A DNA stretch of 64,000 nucleotides, taken from JADKCL01 sp046329055 (GTDB taxonomy: Bacteria; Bacteroidota; Bacteroidia; J057; JADKCL01). A program made the translations under genes and the position numbers. The notes beneath the pieces were generated by a model. It did not search any database. It was not told the DNA's origin and saw only the letters and a program-made list of their open reading frames with translations. Positions 31,902-40,932 of this stretch are shown here, piece after piece. Location: NCBI GenBank assembly GCA_046329055.1, contig JAXLVK010000024.1, positions 1 through 64,000 on the forward strand. Direction: 5' to 3'. Numbering within the stretch: the first letter of the stretch is position 1; each line of letters opens with the position of its first letter.

Positions 31902-33303
31902 TCAAAAATACCGGATCACCAGGTTCAGAATCTTGTTCTTGAACTTGGCGTAGGGCGCAAATGCCAGCAGTGTGGACGGCACGAGGGTGCTTTGCCGCAT
32001 CAGGGGCTTTTCATTCGTGAATGCGAGGAATCCTGCGTGACCATGCGCCTTGCCGATGCCACTCCAATTCACCCCGCCAAATGGCATCTCCGTATGTCCG
32101 AAGGCGATCGTGGTTTCATTCACCAACATGCAGCCTGAGCTCGTGCTCCGGGCGACCTTCTCGATATTGCGTTGTGATCGGCTGAAGACATAAAGCGCGA
32201 GCGGCTTCTCCACCTTGCGGATGATGGCGAGCGCCTCGTCCAAGTTGCTGTAGCGCATCAAGGGGAGGATCGGGCCAAATAGCTCCTGCTCCAAAATCGG
32301 ATTGCCGAGTTTCACCTCCGTCAAAAAAGTCGATCCAAGTAGCGGTTTGCAGTATCGCCCTTGCCGCCGATGAGGACTTGCGCGCCAGCGGCGACGGATG
32401 CCTGCACGAGTCCCGCAAGCCGCTCCTGATGCCGTGGCGTGATGATGCGACCGAAGTCCGGGCTGTCCTGCATCTTCGAAGCCGCACTGCCATAAGCCTT
32501 GTCAAACGTCGCTTTGATCTGCGCCGCGAGCTTGCTCAATCTTTCTCGTGCACCAGGACATAGTTGGGCGACATGCAGCTCTGTCCAGCATTCACCAGCT
32601 TGCCCCATACGAGCTTGCGCGCCACGTCGCTGAGTTTCGCAGTCTCGTCCACGATGACGGGGTTGCGGCCACCGAGTTCCAGGGTCACCGAAGTGAGATT
32701 TTCTGCCGCCGCATGTATCACCTTCTTGCCCACTTCCGGGTTGCCCGTGAAAAACACATGGTCAAATGGCAGGGCTGTGGGAGTGCAGTCGCCGCCTGGA
32801 TGGTCGCCATGGAACACCGCGACCTCCTCGGGGAAGATGTCCTTGACCATTTTTTCGATCAAGGCACTAGTTGCTGGTGCAAATTCGCTGGGCTTGACCA
32901 TGGCCGTACAACCCGCCGCCACCGCTGACACCAGCGGCCCGATGGTGAGCATGTAGGGAAGTTCCAGGGAGAATGAGGGACACGCCTTTTTTGGCTCATA
33001 GGTCACCTGACCGCGTACCGATGAGTGCCATGGGCGTGGAGAGGCTTGGGGCGCAGCCAATCGTGTACATGCGCGATGGCGTCCTTGATCTCGGCCATCA
33101 CAGGCAGCACTTCCATGAGGTCTGCCCTCGTGGGTAGGCTTGCCCAGGCCCAAACGAAGCGCCTCCTGGATGTCGGGCTGATGCTTCATCACCCATTTCT
33201 TCATCTTGCGGAGCTTGGCGACCTGTTCGGAGGCCGTGCTACCCTTGAGCTTTTCCCAGAAATAAGCCTGCTGACGCTGAAAAACTTCCTCGTGGCGATT
33301 CAT
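31902..33303 (-). pseudogene. Aldehyde dehydrogenase, multiply frameshifted
   Basis: The N-terminus starts at 33303 (MNRHEEVFQRQQAYFWEKL). Segments in different frames give ADLMEVLPVMAEIKDA, GQVTYEPKK, a long central block (IGPLVSAVAAGCTAMVKPSE, FFTGNPEVGKKV, the general-base motif LELGGRNP and the catalytic Cys in NAGQSCMSPNY), and a C-terminal block (EQELFGPILPLMRY, then MPFGGVNWSGIG). The arrangement matches the class 3, fatty-aldehyde type ALDH, about 460 residues. At least five frame changes are needed, near 33130, 33010, 32830, 32545 and 32325. All catalytic motifs survive. Confidence 0.8.
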
Positions 33304-33426
33304 GGGGATAAGTTAGGGAATTTTTGAGGATGGCGGATGTGGAAGGGATTCCAGATGCGCCGAATCTTGCGACTTGCCGTTTCCATGGAAGGCAGTGAGG
33401 CTTTACACTGCAACCCACGCGTCCTT

Positions 33427-33475
33427 AAAATGCCTCGCCGAGACACCTTTCGGGCTCGGCGAGGGGGCGATTTTT
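33427..33475. terminator. Bidirectional-looking terminator hairpin
   Basis: A perfect 10-bp stem (33433-33442 with 33455-33464) with a 12-base loop has TTTTT on the plus side (33471-33475) and TTTT on the minus side. It lies downstream of the minus-strand gene that I end at 33497, which supports that 3' end. Confidence 0.65.
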
Positions 33476-33496
33476 GATTCTGATTCAGCAAAAACT

Positions 33497-34085
33497 TCAA
33501 AAAAGTCCAGTTACGGGCGGACGCTCCCAGATGCCAGGTTCGACCTCGATCAAGGTTCCCCAGTAGAAGCCATCGACATAGACCGTCATCACACGCCTGG
33601 CGGCGAAGGCACCTCCTCCCAATTCTTGGGTCACGATCCTCAACCGGTGCCAACGTGCGGTTGCTGGAGTCGGTCAAGGACATGGAAGCAACCTGACCCT
33701 GGTCATCGAATTTTGCACGCAGCCGTCCTACCAGCGGAATCTTGGATCCGGCGTGGAAGATGGCGGTCAGGGCAAGGTTGCGAACCCCGGGCTCCACCTT
33801 CAGGTGCTTCACGGGCAGGTCGAGCACAGCACCACTGCGGTCCGATCGCAGGATCAGTTCGTCCTCCACCACAATGCCTTGACGGACTTGATCCGCCACC
33901 TTGGGATCGAGTTCACTATCCGTGCGAAGGAGGATGTCGTCGCTGATGGTGAGTTCCGCCTTGCCTTCCAGCTCCGATTCGCGCACCCAGTGGCTTGCCG
34001 TGAGTTTGAGGAAGTTCTCCACGAGTTCCGTGCGGCCCTGTTGGAGGGATTTGGACATTTGCTTTTCAATTGATGCAGTGTTCAT
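33497..34085 (-). pseudogene. Hypothetical beta-rich protein with one frameshift
   Basis: The ATG at 34085 opens MNTASIEKQMSKSLQQGRTE, followed by a regular beta-strand pattern (GKAELTISDDILLRTDSEL, then KIPLVGRLRAKFDDQG). Around 33630-33650 the frame shifts by one base. The continuing frame reads IVTQELGGGAFAARRV, then MTVYVDGFYWGTLIEVEP, and stops at 33497-33499. Joined, the product is about 195 residues with no signal peptide. A terminator follows. The family is not recognised. If the original frame were kept, the protein would run into the ALDH start with Arg-rich, non-protein-like sequence, which is why I prefer the frameshifted model. Confidence 0.55.
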
Positions 34086-34283
34086 TGTAATAGAAAAAAT
34101 GAGGGTGATACTTGAAGTAAATGACCTGTCATACCTTGCTCAGCGGAAGTGCTGCGGCAGGATGACAGGACAAAGTTTGCCCTACTCGCCACCTCCACGA
34201 TTGTACATTTTTCGGTGATCCTTCCACTGGGCCTGTTGGTCGGTTTCTGACTAGGGCGTATTTTCATGCGAAGAACCCAAGTC

Positions 34284-35737
34284 ATGCGCTCTCGAAAAGT
34301 CTTTCGCATCTATTCTGCCCTGCCCGAGACCGAGCGCCAGCGATTCGATGCGTTCTTGTCCTCACCCTACTTCAACACCAGCCAACGGCTCATCGACTTC
34401 CGGGATGGCCCCGGAAAACGCCCTGGTGCAACAACCGGGCCGCGACCTGTCACCCGAGGAGGCTCTGGAACATCCTGCCCGGCGTCACGACTGACTACCG
34501 CGCCAATGGATCTGACAAGCTCTGCGCGGAAATGCTGGCCGCGTTGAATGAGTTCTTGACGATGCAACAGTTTAGGGATAGGCCCGTCACCATGGCGAGC
34601 CACCTGCTCGATGCCTACGTGGCCCACCAATTACGAGTGGGTACTTCGAGCCTGTACGAGACCCTGCAGGAGCGGTACCGACAAGAGTTCGAACGGGACG
34701 CTGAGGGATTGTATGCCCATGTGAGCCTGTTGCATGGCTTTGGGCGCTACCTCTGGAAGACCACCCGGATGCTGTGACATTCATCATCTACAGGCGATTG
34801 ACGGGAAGCTGAACGAGTATTTTTTCGCGCAAAAGCTGGAGTTGGCCGCTGCGGTGGAGGCCTACAACAAGGCCTACAAACTGATGTGGCCTTGCCCTTC
34901 CTGGATCTGCTGCAACAGGTGATGTCCGATTCGCGGGAGGATTTTCCGCTGCTGGTGCAGGCGCAGTCACTGGCTTGGAGGCTGACCCGGTTCGATGACG
35001 CCAATTGCTACCACGAGTTGAAGGCGCAGCTCGAGGAACACGGCGACAGCCTTCCTGAATCGGAGGTGAGCACGCTCTACCGCCTCCTGCTCAACTATTG
35101 TTACGCTCGGGTGAATGCTGAGGAGCCGGGGTGGGAGGAGGAGGTGAATGCCTTGCATGTGAAGCTGTTGGAGAATGGGATTTTGGTTTCACAAGGGCAA
35201 ATTCCAGCAGGGATATTCAAGAACATTGTGCAGGGGCGCTTAAATGTTGCCGACCTTGATGGGGTCAGAAAATTTTTGGAGGAATGGGGAAGCCGAATTC
35301 AGGACGACACTCAAGGCGCTGCCTTGATATACAATCAGGGGCTCTTGGCCTTTTATGAGCAAGATTTTGGGGTTTGCCTGCGTGCGATGGAAACGGTTCT
35401 GCGGGACTATCGTGCCGATGTGCATTATGGCATCGATGCAAGGGTGATCGCATTGATGTGCGTTTTCGAGCGAAACAAATCAGAGGATTGGATGCAAGAA
35501 TTCGAGGCACGCCTGAACGCGTTTCGCTTGTATTTGATTCGGGACCAAAGGATGGAGGAGGCACGTCGGGTTCGCCATCTTGAATTGGTTAAACATTTCA
35601 GAAAGCTGATGAGCCTGCACCAAGATGCTCCAGGACAGAGACAGCAACGAGCTCTGAAATTCATCGAAGGAATTCAAAGCCTGAAGCCTGCCTCCAAACG
35701 TCGATGGTTTGAGAGACAGGCTTCAGCCTACGAATAG
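34284..35737 (+). pseudogene. Hypothetical helical protein, N-terminal half frameshifted
   Basis: The gene starts MRSRKVFRIYSALPETERQR (ATG 34284; ATG 34266 is possible). It continues in other frames through PENALVQQPGRDLSPEEALE, LNEFLTMQQFRDRPVTMASH, AIDGKLNEYFFAQKLELAAA and finally a long intact block from about 34886 (FLDLLQQVMSDSREDF) to 35737. At least three frame changes are needed before 34890 and none after. The whole is about 490 residues, strongly alpha-helical and TPR/HEAT-like, without signal peptide or membrane span. I know similar large helical proteins as uncharacterised in this phylum. Function unknown. Confidence 0.55.
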
Positions 35738-35765
35738 TCCGAACAATAGATCGATTCGCTTGTGG

Positions 35766-36122
35766 CTACGCCGTGAAAGTGGGCGTATTCTCGCGCTCTC
35801 CCCTGTCTGTTGGAGCGATTGCCACCTCCAGATTGTCGATGATCACCAGCCCGCCGTCGCACTCCGTCATTGTATTCGGCACAAAATCCCAATTCACGTG
35901 ATGGACATGCAAGGTGACGGGTGTCGAGGCACCTTGAGGGATGGCCACGGAAAGCAGAACGCGCTCGTCTTCCTGTACATTGCCACTTGCGAGGCAAGAG
36001 TTGTCACAATCGTAAAGCGCCCATACGCAGTCATAAGGCAGGGCGGGGCTGAAGCTTCCCCAAACGGTGGCAGCAGATTCGGCGGCTTGAGAAGGGGCGA
36101 AGGTGAAGTTTTGAGTTTTCAT
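35766..36122 (-). CDS. Hypothetical protein, 118 residues
   Basis: The start at 36122 (MKTQNFTFAPSQAAES) is preferred over an upstream ATG at 36182 because the extra 20 residues look non-coding. The product has no signal peptide. It contains two neighbouring cysteine pairs (YDCVWALYDCDNSC) and an HVHHVNWDFVPN segment. It reads like a single beta-sandwich domain. No family is recognised and there is no clear operon partner. Confidence 0.5.
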   Translation of the reverse strand: MKTQNFTFAPSQAAESAATVWGSFSPALPYDCVWALYDCDNSCLASGNVQEDERVLLSVAIPQGASTPVTLHVHHVNWDFVPNTMTECDGGLVIIDNLEVAIAPTDRGERENTPTFTA

Positions 36123-36267
36123 TTTGATTCTGTGATTTTTAGTGTGGGTGAAAAATTTGATGACCCAAAGATTCGTGCCCATTCGTCGGTTCCGTTGTAC
36201 TTAATTCATGAATCCTTCCTTTGAGTTCATGAAGTGGGGTTTTGGGTTAGTCTAGGCTCCCGAAACA

Positions 36268-36294
36268 ATTGCCCCCAGGGCAGCCGGGGGCAAT
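36268..36294. other. Perfect 9-bp GC-rich hairpin
   Basis: ATTGCCCCC pairs with GGGGGCAAT around the loop AGGGCAGCC. It lies between divergent genes (36122 minus and 36373 plus). There is no convincing T tract on either side, so its role (5' leader structure or weak terminator) is open. Confidence 0.4.
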
Positions 36295-36372
36295 CGCAAA
36301 GAAGTTGTGACATTAAAGTCAGACATTTCGGCACCTTCATCCGGTTACGACTGGGTACCATAATGATAAACG

Positions 36373-37065
36373 ATGAAGGCAGAATTATGTTCGGATGATT
36401 ATTATTACCCTTTCGATTCTAAGACCTCATGGCCCCACAGCACCAAGATTCGCGGTTCAACGGTACCTGGCCCATCCTCCAGGCGGCAACCATCCCCGGC
36501 GTTCCCCTACACGGGCAGCCTCACCATTTCTGATGGCAAGGTGGATGGGCACCGGCTGCGGTGGAAGACGAACGGGGGCGAATACACTGGAATTGGCTTG
36601 GTGATCGACGGGCGCTTGTGGATGGCATTCGGGGAAGGCGAGGCGTATGGACTCTGCATCTACCAGCAAGGCGCGGGGAGATTGGAGGGGACGTTCACTG
36701 CGCCGAGTTATGGCGGGTTAGCGGGTTGGGAACATGTGCTGGACATCGACAGCCTGCCCACAGAGGAGGCCATCTTCAAGATCGAGGGGCACCAACCCGA
36801 CAAGGTCTCCTACACCGGGCAGATCGCCTTCAAGCCGTATGGGGAAATGTACCTGATGCGGTGGGTGTTCGAGGGCGCGACGGGGAGCTGGGTCGGCGTG
36901 GGGATGCAGAGGCATGGGCGGCTGGTCACGGCTTATGGGGCACAATCCGATTTTTCATGGGGCTGCGGCTGCTATGAGGTCCAGGAAGACGGCACCCTGC
37001 GCGGAGAATGGGCGATTCCGGCATATCCAGAGGCAGGTCGGGAGGTATTTGGGATGCGCCACTGA
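36373..37065 (+). CDS. Hypothetical protein with two homologous halves
   Basis: The 230-residue product carries an internal duplication. Residues from about 46 (YTGSLTISDGKVDGHRLRW, GLVIDGRLWMAFGEGEAYG, LEGTFTAPSYG) correspond to residues from about 146 (YTGQIAFKPYGEMYLMRW, GMQRHGRLVTAYGAQSDFS, LRGEWAIPAYP). Each half is a beta-rich unit of about 85 residues. The first 45 residues look less protein-like (SSRRQPSP), while another frame there gives FNGTWPILQ-like sequence, so a small N-terminal frameshift is possible. There is no signal peptide. Function unknown. Confidence 0.65.
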   Translation: MKAELCSDDYYYPFDSKTSWPHSTKIRGSTVPGPSSRRQPSPAFPYTGSLTISDGKVDGHRLRWKTNGGEYTGIGLVIDGRLWMAFGEGEAYGLCIYQQGAGRLEGTFTAPSYGGLAGWEHVLDIDSLPTEEAIFKIEGHQPDKVSYTGQIAFKPYGEMYLMRWVFEGATGSWVGVGMQRHGRLVTAYGAQSDFSWGCGCYEVQEDGTLRGEWAIPAYPEAGREVFGMRH

Positions 37066-37100
37066 GAAGAAATTGAGGATGCGAGCCCCCGGCGTCTAAC

Positions 37101-37126
37101 CCCTTCGACCGAGCTCAGGACAGGCT
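37101..37126. repeat. Short interspersed sequence of the CCTTCGACCGAGCTCAGGAC type
   Basis: This phrase and close variants occur as dispersed intergenic repeats in many bacterial genomes. Only one copy is clear in this window. It lies in the gap after the duplicated-domain gene and before the convergent subtilase. Confidence 0.35.
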
Positions 37127-37203
37127 CCTGGCTATGGAACATTTGTCTCCGGCGAAAAGCTCTGATCCGGAAATTATCTTGTCCTCGTTTTCAGGAATCA
37201 GCC

Positions 37204-38808
37204 TCAGCGCAGGATCACCTTCTGGGCGCCGACTTGGCCTTCATAAGTATAGGTAACCATGTACAGGCCTGCGGCAGTCCCCATTGGGCGATGCCAAATC
37301 ACCTTGTCATTTCCAGCCACCACATCCCGGATGATCGGGTCCCCGACTGGGCGGCCTTGCATGTCGATGACTTGGTATTGCAGGGTTCCCGCTGCGGGCA
37401 AATTGGCGGACAGCAGGAAGTGGTCGTCCACGGGATTCGGGAAAATGCGGTCCAGGATGCTGCCTTCAGATCGGGGATTCACGGCCGTGGGGACCACGCA
37501 GATGAGGGCGTTCCCGGCATTGATGCGGCCCGCGCCGATGTTCCCGACGTATGCCTGGTTCAGTGCATCGATGTTTTCGGCCGAGCTTTGGAGGCAGTTG
37601 AGGACATCGTCGGGGCTGAGTGTGCTGTCCGCTGAGAGCATGAGTCCCGCGAGGCTCGCCACCATCGGGGAAGCCATGGAGGTGCCGCTCATGAAGCTGT
37701 AATGGTCGTCGCCACCCGCCACCGTGCTGTAAATACCGCCCCCGGGAGCCATCACGTCGATGGAGTAATGCCAGGTGCTGAAGCCGGATTTGCGGTCGTC
37801 CCACTCCGTCGAACCCACAGAGATCACGCCATCATAGGCGCTGGGATAATGCACGGAATACGAGCTGGTATTGCCCGCAGCGGCGACCAGGACGATCCCC
37901 TCGTCGTGCGCGGCTTGGCAGAGGTAGGCCATGGAGCCATTGTAGCTCGTCGAGCCGAAGCTCATGTTGATCACGTCGAAGTGGTTGGAGACCGCATAGT
38001 CCAGCCCGGTGAAGGTGGCATAGAGGTAGGGGTCGCCGATGGTGCTGTCCTCCTTGGTCTTGACGGGCACCAATGTCAGGTTGAAGCCGATGGAGGCCAC
38101 GCCGTTGCCGTTGTCAGTGGCGGCGCAGGCGATGCCGGAGGTATGGGTGCCGTGGCTGAATGTATTGTCGTTTGCGCCTGCCGGGGGATTGGCGTCATTG
38201 TCGCGGTCGGCGAGGTCATAGCCATGGACGTCGTCGATCCATCCGTTGCCGTCATTGTCGATGCTGTCGCCGGGAATCTCGCCGGGATTCGTCCAAATCT
38301 GTGGCGCAAGGTCCTCATGGGTAAGGCGCATGGCATCGTCCACGACAGCCACGGTGACCCTGCGGTCGCCCTGGGACACATCCCAAGCCGTCTCTGCATT
38401 GACCTTGCCGAGGCCCCATTGCAGGAAGTTCAGATCATTGGGGGTATAGCTCATCTCATAGACCGGGAGCTGCTCGGCGTACTCGATGTAACCAATCGCC
38501 TGCCAATCCCGGATCAATGCCTCCACGTCCGCCGTCCGGTCGAAATGCAGCTCATAGATGTGCTGGACGTGGACATTTTTGGTCTTGAAGGGCTTGTAGA
38601 GCGCCCGGATGGGGTAGCGTTGCAGCAGCACCTCCGCCTCTGGAAATGCCGAAAAGTCTGGCCTCGCCTGGCCCTCCGTGAATTGCGGGAACTCCCTCGC
38701 ATCCTCCGACACGATCTTCACAAAGAGCTTGCCCGGCTGGAATCGCTGGGCACTCAGGCGAATGGAAAGCAGCAAAAGGAGGATCAAGAAGGGCCACGCT
38801 TTTTTCAT
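37204..38808 (-). CDS. Secreted S8 subtilisin-like peptidase with T9SS sorting domain
   Basis: The 534-residue product starts with a signal peptide (MKKAWPFLILLLLLSIRLSAQ). A propeptide-like region precedes the catalytic domain, where the triad is Asp157 (VAVVDDAM), His219 (SHGTHTSG) and Ser376 (SGTSMASPM), with the oxyanion Asn in VAAAGN at about 311. An Asp-rich segment (DSIDNDGNGW, about 181-190) may bind calcium. The last 85 residues are a type A T9SS domain (IFPNPVDDHF to VGAQKVILR). It is a secreted or surface-attached endopeptidase. The upstream gene on the other strand is also T9SS cargo and shares the palindromic region between them. Confidence 0.95.
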   Translation of the reverse strand: MKKAWPFLILLLLLSIRLSAQRFQPGKLFVKIVSEDAREFPQFTEGQARPDFSAFPEAEVLLQRYPIRALYKPFKTKNVHVQHIYELHFDRTADVEALIRDWQAIGYIEYAEQLPVYEMSYTPNDLNFLQWGLGKVNAETAWDVSQGDRRVTVAVVDDAMRLTHEDLAPQIWTNPGEIPGDSIDNDGNGWIDDVHGYDLADRDNDANPPAGANDNTFSHGTHTSGIACAATDNGNGVASIGFNLTLVPVKTKEDSTIGDPYLYATFTGLDYAVSNHFDVINMSFGSTSYNGSMAYLCQAAHDEGIVLVAAAGNTSSYSVHYPSAYDGVISVGSTEWDDRKSGFSTWHYSIDVMAPGGGIYSTVAGGDDHYSFMSGTSMASPMVASLAGLMLSADSTLSPDDVLNCLQSSAENIDALNQAYVGNIGAGRINAGNALICVVPTAVNPRSEGSILDRIFPNPVDDHFLLSANLPAAGTLQYQVIDMQGRPVGDPIIRDVVAGNDKVIWHRPMGTAAGLYMVTYTYEGQVGAQKVILR

Positions 38809-38871
38809 GATGGAAAATTAGTCAAAAATCGTCGGGACTTTGCTGGTGCGAGCAAGACAGCCTGGAGGAAT

Positions 38872-38906
38872 TTTGTTTAATAATTTGACGACATAAATTA
38901 AACAAA
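38872..38906. promoter_or_regulatory. AT-rich palindrome in a divergent promoter region
   Basis: TTTGTTTAA-TAA-TTT (38872-38886) mirrors AAATTAAACAAA (38895-38906), a near-perfect inverted repeat with a 3-base insertion in one arm. It lies between two divergent T9SS cargo genes (subtilase at 38808 minus, and the gene at 38946 plus). It may be a shared operator or overlapping promoters. Confidence 0.4.
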
Positions 38907-38945
38907 GTCACCTAAATTGAGTTCAATTCAGAAAAATCCCTTCGC

Positions 38946-40175
38946 ATGAAATCACTGCGCCTCTTTCTTGCTTGCTCTTTGTTTGCCTTGATCCCCAGTC
39001 TCTTGTCCGCCCAGATCCTGCTCGTGGGCACCTCCCACAACACGCAGACGGGCCATTACGACGTCGTGCGCTGGAATGCCCATACCGGGGCCGTCCTCGG
39101 CACTGTCCCAACCACCGAAAACGGAGTCGTGATGGGCGCCTCGGCCTTCGATGCAGCCCATGGCCGGTACTATTTCCGTGGAATCACCGGATTGCAGGAG
39201 GTGTCCTTCAATCCATCCCAAGTCAACTCCACCACCCTGCAGTTTGACCTGGCCAATGCCGAAGTGGACATGCGCCTGGGCAAGCTCTATGGGCTGACCT
39301 ATGACGTGATCTTGGACACCACGGGGCATGTCGTGGGCGGTCACCTGGATTTCATGCAATACCGCATCGCGGACTCGACCGAGACCACGCTGCTCAGCAT
39401 CCCCAATGTCGCCGGCTACCTGTCGGATGCCAGCGCATTTGACTCCAATCACGGCACCTATTACTTCATGGCCGTCGATAGCACCGTCGGGCTGAGCCTC
39501 TACCGCATACAGACCACCGGCAGCGTCCCCACCCTGTCCACCATGCCGCTGAGCTCCGCCTACACCCACTACACCCTGGAGTACGACAATGACAGCAACA
39601 CGCTGCTCGGCTTCGGGGGCACGCCGGACAGCTCCGGCTACACCGATCATCTCCAAGTCTTGCGCATGGACACGCTGACGGGCGCGACCACCCTCGTGGA
39701 GGACCTGTTCAACCTCGTCGGGTACCAAGTGGCGAGCACGAGCTACGACCAAGCCACGCATACCATGGTCTTGATCGGCGTGGACAGCAGCTTCAATGCC
39801 GGCATGATGGGTTACGACGTGGACGCTGACAGCCTCATGGCACTCGGCCCCATCCCGAACCAAGCAATGGAAATCGAAACCGACAATACCCTCTACGCCC
39901 TCGCGAAGTACCAAGCCACAGCCATTGATCCCGCGCTGCCGAATATAGCCATCACGCTCTGGCCGCAACCTGCCACAGATTGGTTGGAAATGGAGCTGCC
40001 GCCGCATACCAGTACCGTCCATGTCTGTGACCTGCAGGGCAGGGAGCTGCTGCGGAGCAATGTGTTGGATCGCCTTTCACTGCAGGGGCTGAGCCCAGGC
40101 ATGTATGTCCTGCAAGCCCGGAGCGAAAGTGGCGCCCTCCTCAGCAGCGGGAGATTCCTGAAAATGCAGAATTGA
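38946..40175 (+). CDS. Secreted propeller-like protein with T9SS sorting domain
   Basis: The 409-residue product starts with a signal peptide (MKSLRLFLACSLFALIPSLLSA). The body has repeated beta-blade-like units with Tyr-Tyr/Phe strands (HGRYYFRGITG, NHGTYYFMAVD, TLLGFGGTPDSSGY) that suggest a propeller. The last 80 residues form a type A T9SS domain (ITLWPQPATDWLEME to GRFLKMQN). It is divergent from the subtilase gene. No enzymatic motif is visible, so binding or structural roles are as likely as catalysis. A strong terminator follows 25 bases after the stop. Confidence 0.85.
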   Translation: MKSLRLFLACSLFALIPSLLSAQILLVGTSHNTQTGHYDVVRWNAHTGAVLGTVPTTENGVVMGASAFDAAHGRYYFRGITGLQEVSFNPSQVNSTTLQFDLANAEVDMRLGKLYGLTYDVILDTTGHVVGGHLDFMQYRIADSTETTLLSIPNVAGYLSDASAFDSNHGTYYFMAVDSTVGLSLYRIQTTGSVPTLSTMPLSSAYTHYTLEYDNDSNTLLGFGGTPDSSGYTDHLQVLRMDTLTGATTLVEDLFNLVGYQVASTSYDQATHTMVLIGVDSSFNAGMMGYDVDADSLMALGPIPNQAMEIETDNTLYALAKYQATAIDPALPNIAITLWPQPATDWLEMELPPHTSTVHVCDLQGRELLRSNVLDRLSLQGLSPGMYVLQARSESGALLSSGRFLKMQN

Positions 40176-40200
40176 TCATCGGACGAGAACTCGTTGAATG

Positions 40201-40230
40201 AAAAAAGCCAGCCCCGGGGCTGGCTTCTTT
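40201..40230. terminator. Bidirectional intrinsic terminator
   Basis: AGCCAGCC-CCGG-GGCTGGCT (40206-40225) is a perfect 8-bp stem with a tetraloop, flanked by a run of six A on the left and TTCTTT on the right. It lies between convergent genes ending at 40175 and 40230. Confidence 0.9.
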
Positions 40231-40847
40231 CATTCAGCCGATGCGGCCATATCGAGCGCGTCGTAGTTCCCGTCGATCTTGACCCCGTCGCGATAGACGT
40301 TGCCGCTTTGGGTCAGGATGTAGAAATGTCCGTCCACGGCATCGATGGCAATGCCCTCGTAGTCGGAGCCGATCTTTTCCTTGTTGCGGTAAACTCCGCC
40401 CGTGGTGCCGAGGATGTAGTACCCGTGGCTGTCGGCGGCGATGTCCACCCCGTCGTATCCGGTGTCGATCTTGGTGCCGTCCTTATAGACATTGCCGCTG
40501 ACGGTCAGGATGTAAAATGATCCGCCATGGGCAGCCAATGCCACCGCCTCGTAGTCCGTGCCGATCTTTTCGCCGTTTTTGTAAACGTTGCCGCTTTTGC
40601 CGAGGACATACCATCCTGTGGCGTCCGCCGCAATGTCTGTCGCATCGTAGTCCCAGGCGATCTTTTCCCGGTTCCGGTAAATGCCCCCATTGGCCCCGAG
40701 GATATAGAAGTCTGGCCCTTCGGCTGAGATGGCGATGGCATCGAAATTGGCGGCCACTTTGGTGCCCGTCTTGAAGACGCCGCCACTTTTCCCGAGGATG
40801 AAATGGTTCAGCGATGCGCCGGATAGTTCTTGCGTGGGATCAATCAT
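40230..40847 (-). CDS. Protein of six tandem 32-residue repeats
   Basis: After a 14-residue start (MIDPTQELSGASLN) the whole 205-residue protein is six repeats of 32 residues; the last is one short. The consensus is (F/Y/W)YILGxSGxVYKxGxKI followed by xxDYDAxDIAADxxG. Each repeat looks like three or four short beta strands, so a six-bladed propeller or beta-solenoid is likely. There is no signal peptide and no T9SS domain, so the protein is probably cytoplasmic, or exported by an unknown route. Its gene shares a bidirectional terminator with the convergent upstream gene. The family is not recognised; it resembles WG or Kelch-type repeats only in size. Confidence 0.8.
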   Translation of the reverse strand: MIDPTQELSGASLNHFILGKSGGVFKTGTKVAANFDAIAISAEGPDFYILGANGGIYRNREKIAWDYDATDIAADATGWYVLGKSGNVYKNGEKIGTDYEAVALAAHGGSFYILTVSGNVYKDGTKIDTGYDGVDIAADSHGYYILGTTGGVYRNKEKIGSDYEGIAIDAVDGHFYILTQSGNVYRDGVKIDGNYDALDMAASAE

Positions 40848-40932
40848 GGCATTTCAGATGTAGGTCAATGGAAACAGATGAATTGGAATTCCTCCCAAGA
40901 TAAGGGTTGGGAAGATCAATCCTAGGGGCATT

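Noticed and set aside
33300..34085. A 261-residue minus-strand protein running into the ALDH start
   Set aside because: The last 100 residues are Arg/Pro/Ser-rich noise; the alternative frame gives a coherent protein ending at 33497, just before a terminator.
34545..34760. Start of a short gene between rho and serS on the plus strand
   Set aside because: No protein-like composition; it overlaps the serS promoter region.
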